Shown one piece after another: positions 54,040-64,000 of a stretch of DNA of 64,000 bases. The notes under the pieces were generated by a model that was not told the DNA's origin, ran no database searches, and saw only the letters and a program-made list of their open reading frames with translations. Each line of letters begins with the position of its first letter. Position 1 is the stretch's first letter. Position numbers and translations under genes: made by a program. The DNA comes from Litomosoides sigmodontis (lineage: Eukaryota; Nematoda; Chromadorea; Rhabditida; Onchocercidae): assembly GCA_963070105.1 (NCBI GenBank), contig OY718808.1:8313898-8377897 (forward strand), in the 5' to 3' direction.

Positions 54040-57000
54040 TCAGTGTCTTTTTGTTAATAAAAAGCAAACAGACCCTGTATCTCTTCCAGAACCACTCAGA
54101 ATAATATATGGGCTTTGCATTGCCTCCTGCTTCTTTAATTGTTTGTTAAGTGTTCCCAATGGTGTGTCCATGGAATTCATTTTCTTCATAAGTTCCTTCT
54201 TTTCTTGTTTTGCTTCTCTTTTTTCAATTTGTTTCTTTCCGGGTCCTTTCCCATGGAATCTGAAAACGAGTTGATAAAACACCGTCAGTGCTTATGAAAT
54301 TTTTTTAAATATATGCATTCGTCTACCAGCCACTCATTGTCAAATAAACTGACTAACTTCCAACTAAGTACACGGAATGCATCCTTCGATTCCATTTCCT
54401 TTCCACGTTCATCGACATATGTTATCCGTATATCTGGTTTATATTCCATTTTTTCTGGAAATGGTCGCACAGGACCTGTGCCAGTTGTTCCCATTCGTTC
54501 TAGTTTCTTTGTATATTTTTCCTCAATATCACTGCAAATAAATTTTTATGCTGCAAATGAATGTTCATTATTTTCAGTATCCTAAAAAAATTCCCAGTAC
54601 CTCACCAATATTCTTGTGAATTATGACAAAAAGACATAAGATAGTGAGATATTCATGCAGATGGGACAACTAGACTGAACTAAGCACACAGCATACATAA
54701 CACCAGTCTGATAAATTATGAGAAAATATAATGCAAAACATCTGAACAAACTAAAAAACTGCATACTATCGACTGGTTTCAATTTGTGAGAAACGTTTGC
54801 TTTCCAAATGTTTCAGCGATGGACCGTTCACCTTACGCTCTTTACCAGCATCGAGATAACCTTTCTCCGCAGCAGACTTCAGCATAGCAGCAACGCCCTT
54901 TGTTACGTCACGTTCTCCACCCAATACATTGTATGATTCTTCATCACTATCCTGAAACTTGAACAACATTAAATCAAAAGTGACTTCACTGTGTTGATAA
55001 GCATATCCTTGAATACACATATATGTTCATAAATGTATCCTCGAATACTTACAACGGAAAAGATGATGAAAGAAACCTAAACTTGTATTTTTCCGATAAA
55101 AAGCTTACATCACTTTCCCCATTGACCGTTCTAGTCTTTCTATCGTCATAAGCAGATGTTGATGCAGTTGCTTCTGTCCATTTACCTTTTATTTCTTGCG
55201 CCGATCTTTTGTGATTACGATGTTGTCTGCAATATATAACCGAAATGAAACAAATAAACAAAGACAATTATATTTAATTCAAAAAAATTTTTTAAAATCT
55301 AATCCTGTCCAAGAAGTATAAACAATTTCTTTTATAAATGGAAATATATACTCAGATGGCGAATGTTCAGAATTTGGCTCTTCATCTATTTCCATTTTTA
55401 CAGCCGTAGGTTCATTCAATTCTTTAACATCTACAGCATCCTGCCTGTTACCAGCCAAGCCATACGTAGGAATTTCACCTAGAAAAACATCAAAATTTAA
55501 TTCATTATGAATGCATCTAGTTTTCTAAGAACTTCGCATTAAATCAAAGTTACATTATTGCGCCAGTGTTTACCTAAATTACGGCAATATTCCATTGTAG
55601 AATCAATAATAACACCGCCTTTATCAGCTCCTTCTACGTCCATCACTTCCTCTTTCACAGAATGTATCTTAATCAATTCATGCACCTAAAAATAATTATA
55701 CGCATAAGAATTTCAGAAAAATACTGAATATCAAAATAAATTCCTTTGGAAATATTTGTCACGACTTCAAGATCAAACAATACTGCATTAACATCTGGTT
55801 TCTTACCTTCAATGCAGCATCGCTTTCCGGATTTTCTTTTTTAATTTCATGCTGCTTGAGCTTGCGAGCACGATCTAATATCTGTGTTAGCTCTTCTTCA
55901 GCATCATCATCAATCACAACATTAGACAAATCCACACCACTAACCAGATCTATAATAACGAAAACTACGCTCCATTAGTTTGATATCGACTACAGATTTT
56001 TAAACTAATTAAGACAAAGAATATCGCACCATCATCTTCTTCTTCGTCTTCCTCCACTTGTTTAGCCAATTTATTTAAGTTCTGGAGGTCTACAAGAGCA
56101 GTTGTTTCCGCAGCACGCCAGTTACCCTAAATTGAAACATGAAAACCAATGGAAACCAAAAAAAATTAGAGCAAAAATGAATCGTGATACAAAAAAATAA
56201 AGATACATGGTAACATGTAAACAGCATATAACCTTTTTATCGTCGTCATCGGCAAGTTCTCCATCTTCTAGATTCGGTTTCTCCACTACGACTTGTTCCT
56301 CTTCTTTAATTCCCAAATTTTCTGAGCCGCGATGTCGATTTATAGCTTTAGCTGCTCTAACAATGAATAATTCAACAAATTTATAAAAAGAGATCAGCAA
56401 AAAATATGATAAGACCTCACCGAAACATATCAAGTCACAGTTCGCTCTAACGGTTTCAAAACCATTACTGCCAACAGCTCAAAAAAAAAAATTCATCCTG
56501 TTGACATGTAGAACACTGAAAGGCTATTGAAGAAAAACAGCAATACCAAAAAATTTTTTAAACAGACCCCTCAGTGTTATCAGCTAATGTAGACTCATCA
56601 GAAATCAGATCATCAGCTTTCAACATCTTTCCCTTTCTCTTACGCAGCTTTTTGTCTTTTTTTGACTTTGGTCGGCGAAATGAAAGCATTTCTTCCTAAA
56701 AAAAGCTAGATTAATTTCTTTTCGTCATACTATCTGAAAAACAATTTCATAAGAGCAGTACACGCGGTTCTGTTACACAACTACGAAACCAAAACGTTTA
56801 TTAATCAAACCTCTGTATAAAATTCACTGGCCACCGTGTATTTCGTCGTTTCCAGCGATTCTAGTTTCTTGTTTGCCATTAATAACTTCTGGCGCATTCT
56901 CATTTCTTCTCTTTCCTTATCAATATCAACTTCACCACTTTCATCTAAAACATACTGCGCTTATTTACGGCCTGCCAACGTTAAAGGTAGCAAAACAGTA

Positions 57001-58833
57001 GAAAAATAATGTTATAATTTTATGAATATTTAGGACCTCTATCAATTAGTACATGTGTAATCAAGTTTCACACACCACAATGACGAAAAAACAATAGAAA
57101 TAAGTTATGCGATAATTTCGTAATACTTCAAAGTGTATAACAGATGCAACATAAAGCAGTAAGTTTTTCAATTTATTTAAAAACACACCAAGACGAAAAG
57201 TTTTCTTTGCTTCGCCTTCCAATTCATCGTATTTTGACAGAAGTCCTTTTTCTTTGGGCTAAAAATTATGAGCACTAATAACACAAGCTATGAAATGACT
57301 ACTTTTGCGAAAAATGTTCCAAAACAGACCATTCCATACTGATCAAATTCCTCTTCATAAGGTTGATAAAGATTCTTCCTCTTAAATTCGGCATTCTTTT
57401 GATATTTGTGGTTTTCAGCTAGATTCAAATTTACAAGAACTTCTTCGCCTTCATCCAGAACGCCTTAAATATCTCAATGTAACTTGAGAATCGAAATGTA
57501 TTAAGGAATATCTGCAGTGAGTTACAAATTAAAAATGAAAATTGAAGAATTCAGGAAATCTCACAAAGATTCTAACCTTTGTCCTCCAGGACTAACACAG
57601 TTTCGTTGCCCTCCAAGAAGTCTTCCTTAGCATGGCCGACGATTAAACCTGCGAGACCTGATTTCTGCTTCAAAAATTCAAATAATCAATAATTGATTTA
57701 TTGTCAATGTAAAAATAAAAACCACTTTAATGTTTGTTAAAATGTTTATGAGAATTATACCCTACTTCTCTTTTTTTCGTTTTTCTGATCTGTTTCACTT
57801 TGCTCTCCTCGCTTATCAGTGCGTTAACACCAAAATCGGCGTCCATATCATCCAGAATTTTAGCCTGAGAAAGTAATCATTATTTCCATACTCACTTCGC
57901 AATGATATTATAGTTGTTGTAGGGCACTTCGAATTTATGTTTTTCGCCCTTACCATATTTAACACTTTAAGCAATATGAAAATTCAAAAACTAAAATGAA
58001 CAAATAAGTATGCATATATACCCTTTCTTCTGCTCTCTTCCGCTCTTCCTCAAGCTCACGATTCTTTGCAACCCACAAGACTGTATCTTCCTCAGAATCA
58101 GAATCTGCCAGCGGCTTAACTTTTAATACTTTCTCGTACAGCTTCCGTTTATCACGAGCAACCTTAATTTATTGAGTTAGCACAGAAGAAAAGGGCAGGT
58201 AATAATGTTCAAATTAAGATAAAGTGATTAGATACAAGGAACCAAACCATTAGTTTCTCTCGCATTTCTTCAGCCCTCTTTTTTTCTCCTAGATGTTCGG
58301 CTTTTTTATGCACGAATTCCATTCCATCCTCCTTATAGATCTTCTCCGTGCCTTCACTTCCCTCAACTTCTCGTTCTTTCGGTTCACTGTCTATCTCAAG
58401 TGGAGCTAGACCAAGGGATGCACGTAACCGGTTGGTTTCTTCAACTGACATACTTTCCTCACTAAAAATTTGCACATGATTTATCTTGAAATCAAAAATA
58501 TATGAGAGCTTGATATGAAACGCAATCAAAACGTTACTTCTTATTTGATGCAGGAGTACCCGGTGACTTCTCCTTATTTTTCCCCTTATCAACACGTCTT
58601 GACCTGCAAAAAATCAATAATATATTACAATAGACTGTAGAAAAAAACTTGCTTATACATTTGTTGAAATTTCATGAAAACCCATGAATTAAGTTGCTTG
58701 TTGCATATTGAAATAGTCCCTAGACCTACTTTCTTTCTGGACTTCGCGATGGAGAACGTTGCCTGTTCTCTTCCGATGAATCGTCATCTTTCCCAGTTCT
58801 ACGTTTTCGACGATGGCGTGAATCACGACCCAT
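54040..58833 (-). CDS. SART1: SART1/Snu66 tri-snRNP splicing factor
   Basis: Nuclear component of the U4/U6.U5 tri-snRNP needed for spliceosome activation. 19 exons, 826 aa (human SART1 about 800). Exons in transcript order: 58730-58833, 58538-58603, 58248-58461, 58022-58162, 57766-57864, 57577-57667, 57330-57463, 57189-57258, 56811-56944, 56568-56695, 56233-56356, 56030-56126, 55807-55949, 55574-55685, 55352-55478, 55109-55226, 54767-54951, 54358-54531, 54040-54259. Arg/Ser/Lys-rich start (SPSRSPERK), then SLGLAPLE, the KYDE and FRL region, an EFYTEEEMLSFRRPK segment, acidic stretches, IPTYGLAGNR, and the conserved C-terminus SLKHLE, FHGKGPGKK, DTPLGT and PYIILSGSG. All introns have GT-AG borders and matching phases. 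Divergent to CKS1, 1.6 kb away. Confidence 0.95.
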
Positions 58834-58850
58834 GCTTTTTCCCACTATCA

Positions 58851-58860
58851 CTGATAAAAT
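58851..58860 (-). promoter_or_regulatory. Candidate trans-splice acceptor of SART1
   Basis: Read on the minus strand, ATTTTATCAG ends 17 nt before the start codon at 58831-58833. This short-leader arrangement is typical of spliced-leader addition; not proven. Confidence 0.4.
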
Positions 58861-60449
58861 GACTATCACAAGAGGCTGAAATACCAATTAAGTAAGTAAC
58901 GCCATCAAGTACACTCCAGTAATTGTCCCCGAAATATTTAGCCGACAACTAGAAGACTCCTTCCCCATTCCCAGGATCTTGCCTTCAAAGCAACAGTCGC
59001 CCCTTGCTTTTGTGCTGCAAGACTGAGCGAGGCAAGTTGCTGCCTCACTGAACCGGGAGGTTTGGATGCGCTTCGGTAGAGAGTGTGTTTCCGGATCTGA
59101 CGTGTGGTGCAGTGCAGCCTGGGAGTGTGGAGAAGGAATTGAAGATTTCGTGGATGAAAAGCTCTTAAAGTAAAACTGTACCAAAGAACTTTGCTGAAGC
59201 AAAGCAAAGTAGTCTTTTCAATTAAAAAAAACTTCAATTTACAAAAGCTTCATGGCACCTATTTTAGATATCGCAGTTCATTGTTCACCCATGTGATTTC
59301 GTTTTACAGAGCTGTTTGGAAGACGCATATAAGCCCAGTGATGGAGTCATGCACTGAGGTCTTTGTTCTCTTTTAACTGGAAATGGAGTCTAAGTGGAAT
59401 GAGAAATTGCTGATTGACAAAATGGGGCATGAAACATCTCCCCTCCCTTAAGCTTTCCTCCCACAGAACTACTCTCACTATGTTTCCTTCCCACCGAATT
59501 CCGAGCTCGCAACTTCAAAATCTCTGAGATACTTGTTTTCACAGCGTCGCAAATATCTGCTTGCAGGTCGTCCAACCTCACAATACACCACCAAGCTATC
59601 ATAGCTGCATATCGCAATGCCGCGGTTTAGTAAACCGGTTCTAAGGCAAATTTTGGCGGCAAAGTTTTTGATCAGTTAGTAGGGTCGCCTGATGTATTTG
59701 CCAAGTTGTGGGAGTCAGAAGAGAGGAAGGAAGAGGGGTCCCATGTCGGCAGTACTCTGAAGGCTACGAAGTTAATGAAGCTGTATTTTAGTCGATAGCT
59801 TTGTCGAATTTGACGGGTCTTTCATTCGTCCGTGAGGTGCGGAATGCCTATTATCAAGTTGTTGCCAGTTATGCATAATTTTTTTAAAAAAAGTGTTCAT
59901 TATGACGGAAAGGTTATGAATGACTAATGAATTATTGGCCAGTATTAAACTTCCTGAATGACCGACCCGTCGGTATTAAACACGAAGATCTCAGATAGAT
60001 CAGTGAGTGATGTGCCATCGTTATACTTTTGCTGTCATTATTGTCCTGTGACCTGAATGTGTTGCGGATCGTAGTTTGTGTGCGATTAATTGTTTAATGG
60101 ATAATAGCAAGGTTTGAGGTGCTAAAGTTAACTCTGTGCTTCATCAACCTCTTTCTGGTCGCTGATATAAGTCCTCCAAATGAGCCACAGTCATCCAAAC
60201 TGTGAATTTATTTTTAGCCATGTGTCATAGAAAGACCATATGTTCATACATTATAGTAGAAAAGTTCAAAGCTTCATCTAGCTTTTGCTTATTATGATTG
60301 CATAGGAAGTGATACGTTTGTCGTTGAAAAACATTTTTTTACAAGTACTAAATAACGAAGATTTTTACCTCAGGAACAAAGGAGCAAATTCACTTCTTAC
60401 GTTCTCCATCTCAAAATCGAATCACTAAGTCAGTTTTCTGCTAAATTCA
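58861..60449. other. Divergent intergenic region, SART1 to CKS1
   Basis: Should contain both promoters. The part at about 58920-59860 is distinctly richer in G+C than the rest of the non-coding DNA, and has long open frames on the minus strand (58888-59202 and 59390-59617) with no recognised family. It may be a relic of an inserted repeat. Confidence 0.4.
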
Positions 60450-61902
60450 ATGAGTGCTTCACCTCGTGATTTCTATTATTCAAACAAATATAATGATGAT
60501 AAATACGAATACAGGTTTGTGTTATGACTTAGCATTTTAGAAGGTTAAATAAGTTTTTGCGAATAAAGATCGACTGAATGATGTGGTAATTATTCTGAAT
60601 CCTATAACGAATACTTTTCGGAAACATTAAAGGCGGTGACAGGAGTGGTATGGTATTTGTGATTCCTCACAAAAGGACTTGAAGCTATTAAGAGTTGAAA
60701 CTGTGTGTACCTTTAAAAATCACCGAACCAACGGAAATAGTTTTAATCGCTTCATCCTTTTAAATAGCCAGTTAGATAAGGTAACATATCATGTTTTCAG
60801 ACATGTACATGTACCCAAGGATTTAGTCCGTCTTATACCAAAGGATCGACTCATGAGTGAAAAAGAATGGCGATCACTTGGAATACAGCAAAGTCAAGGA
60901 TGGGTTCATTACATGATTCATAGCCCGGAGCGACATGTATGCTTTTTTTGTTTGAGTAGAATACACGACCTAATCCTTCAAGAAATCTTCAAAGCTTCAA
61001 TATTGTCATGTTTTTTGTTACTGTAGACGATGAAATCATAACTGAGTTTTCGATGTAGCGCTCCTCTTCCTAGTCCACAAATTATGTTCACGAAGCATTG
61101 TTTATGAAGATAGGAAATATTTTTTTGCAACCTAAAAAGTAGTAGATATCTCATTCATTTGCTTTTTTTACAATTGCAAGTTTTGTGCAGTTTACTAATT
61201 TTTATTCTACATTATATATATATATATATATATGGACTGGAAATTTTTAAAATTATTGCAATCAAAATGGGTACAGCAGTGTAAACAACGCGAGATTTTG
61301 TTTACTTCTGTTATGTTGATAGATGCTCAGATTTAAAGTGTGGGTGCTCGTTAGGTGTGAATAACTGAACTTTTTTCTGGTTGAATTTTTGAAAACTGCG
61401 TTAGAACTTGTTCCGACGATTGAAACTGCATTCGCTACTTATGTATAATCCACTTTTTAATACAAATTTCAAAAGTTAGTTCAAGCAGTGTTTACTTATC
61501 GAGCTTTTTCATTTTTTCAAATGCCAAAACATTGCGGAGACGTTAAAGTCATAGATAACTTTGTATTTCATGGCAACTACAAAAGAATAGTAAAAAAACT
61601 TTTCTATAAATGCTCCAAGTCATGTTGGTTACGTAGTCTGCTACTCTATTATACATTTTCAAGACTCTCAACCTCTTCCCGAAATTTCTCAAATCGTGAC
61701 TTTTTTCATTTCTTGGCAATTCTTGATCCATTTGCACTGCTTGCGGAGAAACAATCATATTTTACATGGATGGAACAATCATATTTTTTTCTTCGATGTT
61801 AAAAAATTTAATGAAATCAATGTTTAGGTACTTTTGTTCCGTCGTCCTTTAAAAGATGTCATTATATGTGACGGGAACAATGGCAACGTTGGACAACAGT
61901 GA
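60450..61902 (+). CDS. cks-1: Cyclin-dependent kinase regulatory subunit CKS1
   Basis: Small protein that binds CDKs and promotes multisite phosphorylation in the cell cycle; nucleus and cytoplasm. Three exons: 60450-60514, 60801-60936, 61828-61902; 91 aa, normal for the family. Conserved signatures: [17 protein letters not shown], the phospho-binding region, [25 protein letters not shown], and LLFRRPL in the last exon, which forms the final beta strand. The 0.9-kb second intron separates HSPERH from VLLFRRPL; the phases agree. The tail after RRPL (about 17 residues, ending GNVGQQ) is not the Lys-rich end seen in many homologues. Confidence 0.94.
61213..61233. repeat. (TA)n microsatellite
   Basis: Short TA run inside the second CKS1 intron. 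Confidence 0.8.
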
Positions 61903-64000
61903 ACTGAAATGAGTTGTATTACGTTTTAACATTAATCGTTCCTACCGAAATGTTTATTTTAGGGGAGGAACATTATTATTTATTTAACTAGTCATAGTTA
62001 CTTCTGTTATACTATTCTTGAAGTACCCTTTTTTTAGGCTCTCCGATCGGCTGCATATCCATGCGTAATTGGATGTTTTATATGTATTGCAAAAAAAAAA
62101 AATTGATTTATGCCTTATAAATTTCTTTTCTGTAGAAAGTAGACTTTGACATATATGTGTTACTTTCGACAGTAGTGTGTTTTTTTTTGCTATCTGTTTT
62201 ATTATATAGATTAGTAGATGTATGTTACTTTTGTTATCTCCTTTTTTTACTGTTCAAGAGCTTCATAAGCTTCTATCTATTGTTCCTAGTTGTACATTCT
62301 TCGTGTCGCTACCTCCTGGCGAGTATATATCCGTTATTTGTGCAGTTGATACTGCTATAAAGTTTTCTATAATTCACTGCGTTTTATAATTTGTAACGAT
62401 TGTGGACTAGAGTTCTAGGCCCATAGACATATCAATAGTTGAAATGAACATGGGGTGATGGGATTCTGGCAGTTGGGTAGTAGAGTCGTCGTTGCATAAA
62501 TTATCCGGAAATAATAATGAGTCTGAAATTTGAGAATTTTCCAAGAAATCCAATAGCATTTGAGGTCTAACAGTGGTGAGATTTCCTTATATCTAATGAC
62601 AAGCTGGCCTTCGTCTTGTTCCGGAACAGTTACGGTTGCGTGTGATTCGAAAGCTGCATATTCAGTTATTTTTTATGAATTATCCTTGGGGTGTTTGTTA
62701 GTTCTTAAAATGTTTACAGCCTAAACGGGTGATTGTCATATGAAGATCTTGTAGAGTCAGGATTCCAGAAATCGTCACTCTATATGGGCCTTCCAACTTC
62801 CTTCGATTCCTGCATTATTCAGCTATGCGATCATCGTCAGGTAATTTAAAAGTCAACTTCAGGAAACTTAAACTTTATATTGAAAAATGAAGTGTTTTGA
62901 ACGTAAGAAAATGCTAAATGCTAAAATTAAATTTCGTAACTAACATGTTAAAAGAGGTGGGCTGTTTAGATAAAAAGGTGAGTGATAAATTCACCTTTTT
63001 TCCATCGAGAACTATGAACAAAGAATCGAAAACGTTGCAAGACTTGTCGCTCAATATTCTGACCAATAATGATAGTCTAACTGACGAATGAGCGGCTCAA
63101 ACTGTACTGTTTTATAGAAAAATGTTTTTCGACTATTGCTGAACTAGAAATTTAAATCAAATTTTCACTCAAATATCTGTGCAAATTTAACCAATGCATA
63201 TTTATTAAAGTAAACTTTACTGCTACGAAAGAGATAGCCACTGATTTAAGCTATAAAATGCCAATAGGCAAAATATCACTCTACTAAGTAAGAGACTACG
63301 CCACCTTGTACAACAAGCCGACAAAGGTCACCTTCTTTCCACTCTTGACATTCTATTGTGATATCGTATTTGCTGTGATTAATTGTATTTGATTTCTAGC
63401 CTGATTATTTCCGCCCTGGATACCACTTATGCACTGTTTTTCGTCTTGTGCAAGTGTACGATACGAAATTTTTAAAATTCGGAACTGGAAATTTGACGAC
63501 TTAAAGAAAGTTAGTATAACAAATTCGCAAAAAGTCGCGGTTCATTATTGTATTAATTTTTCGTTATCGCTGTTACCATCATTTAAAATCAATTGTTGTA
63601 TATTTTGCAGGTCCATCAGTCAATCCTACCTGTTAATCTTAAGTTACAATTCTAAGTTAGAAAATCATCTGTTCAACCGTAACAGTTAAAATTCCACGAT
63701 GAAGTCAATTAGATATGAATGTCTGTCAATGAATATAATTAATGAAGGGCACATCGCATTTCTCCTTTGAATGATGTCAAAGCATTCGAAGTTGCGGGCT
63801 TATCATCGAATGGGAAAATTTATTTGTCTGTTATTAAACATTTGAGAGTTAATATAAAGCAGCATTTCAAAAAATGGGATGAAAGGAATAACTTATAATG
63901 ACTGAAAAGAATTCGAATTTGGTCGCTGAATTTGAGTGGAGAAAATTAAGATGATTCATGGTCATACAAATGACTTACCGATTTTCTGACCAACCAAAAT
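61903..64000. other. Unannotated right flank
   Basis: AT-rich DNA following CKS1. Short frames at 62157-62360 and 63429-63689 have no splice or family support. The CKS1 3' UTR must lie at the left end, but I see no clear AATAAA close to the stop. Confidence 0.4.

Overview
This is a eukaryotic, AT-rich window that looks like a nematode, most probably a filarial (spirurid) species. The reasons are small exons split by AT-rich introns of about 100-400 bp, poly-pyrimidine/TTTCAG acceptors, candidate trans-splice acceptors just before several start codons, and nematode-specific families (major-sperm-protein domain proteins and a worm-type TTBK/CK1-like kinase). The genus is an inference; no sequence search was possible. 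All gene models were assembled by hand from reading frame, splice signals, phase agreement and remembered family conservation. Every multi-exon model below sums to a multiple of three.

Layout: 1-5.8 kb holds no convincing gene but has a 496-bp uninterrupted CA array. A class V myosin (42 exons, about 1874 aa) fills 5.8-22.9 kb on the + strand. An HDHD2-like HAD-family protein follows at 24.5-26.6 kb (+). From 27.6 to 41.7 kb lies a block with a germline/sperm flavour: a TTBK-like kinase (-), two tandem paralogues with an N-terminal membrane segment and a C-terminal MSP domain (+), and an ALG-3/ALG-4-type Argonaute (+) with an unusual DEDD rather than DEDH active site. A tRNA-Gln(UUG) sits at 42.4 kb, followed by about 7.5 kb of gene-poor DNA rich in simple repeats (poly-C, CA/TG, AAAT/AATT foldback). 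The right part holds a CDF-family zinc transporter (+, 50.0-53.1 kb), the tri-snRNP splicing factor SART1/Snu66 (-, 54.0-58.8 kb, 19 exons) and the cyclin-dependent kinase subunit CKS1 (+, 60.4-61.9 kb). Nothing else was recognised up to 64 kb.

The genes do not form one pathway. The most suggestive association is the kinase/MSP/MSP/Argonaute run: in C. elegans, MSP-domain proteins, many TTBK-like kinases and ALG-3/4 act in the male germline, and here the kinase and the first MSP gene are divergent with only 364 bp between their start codons.
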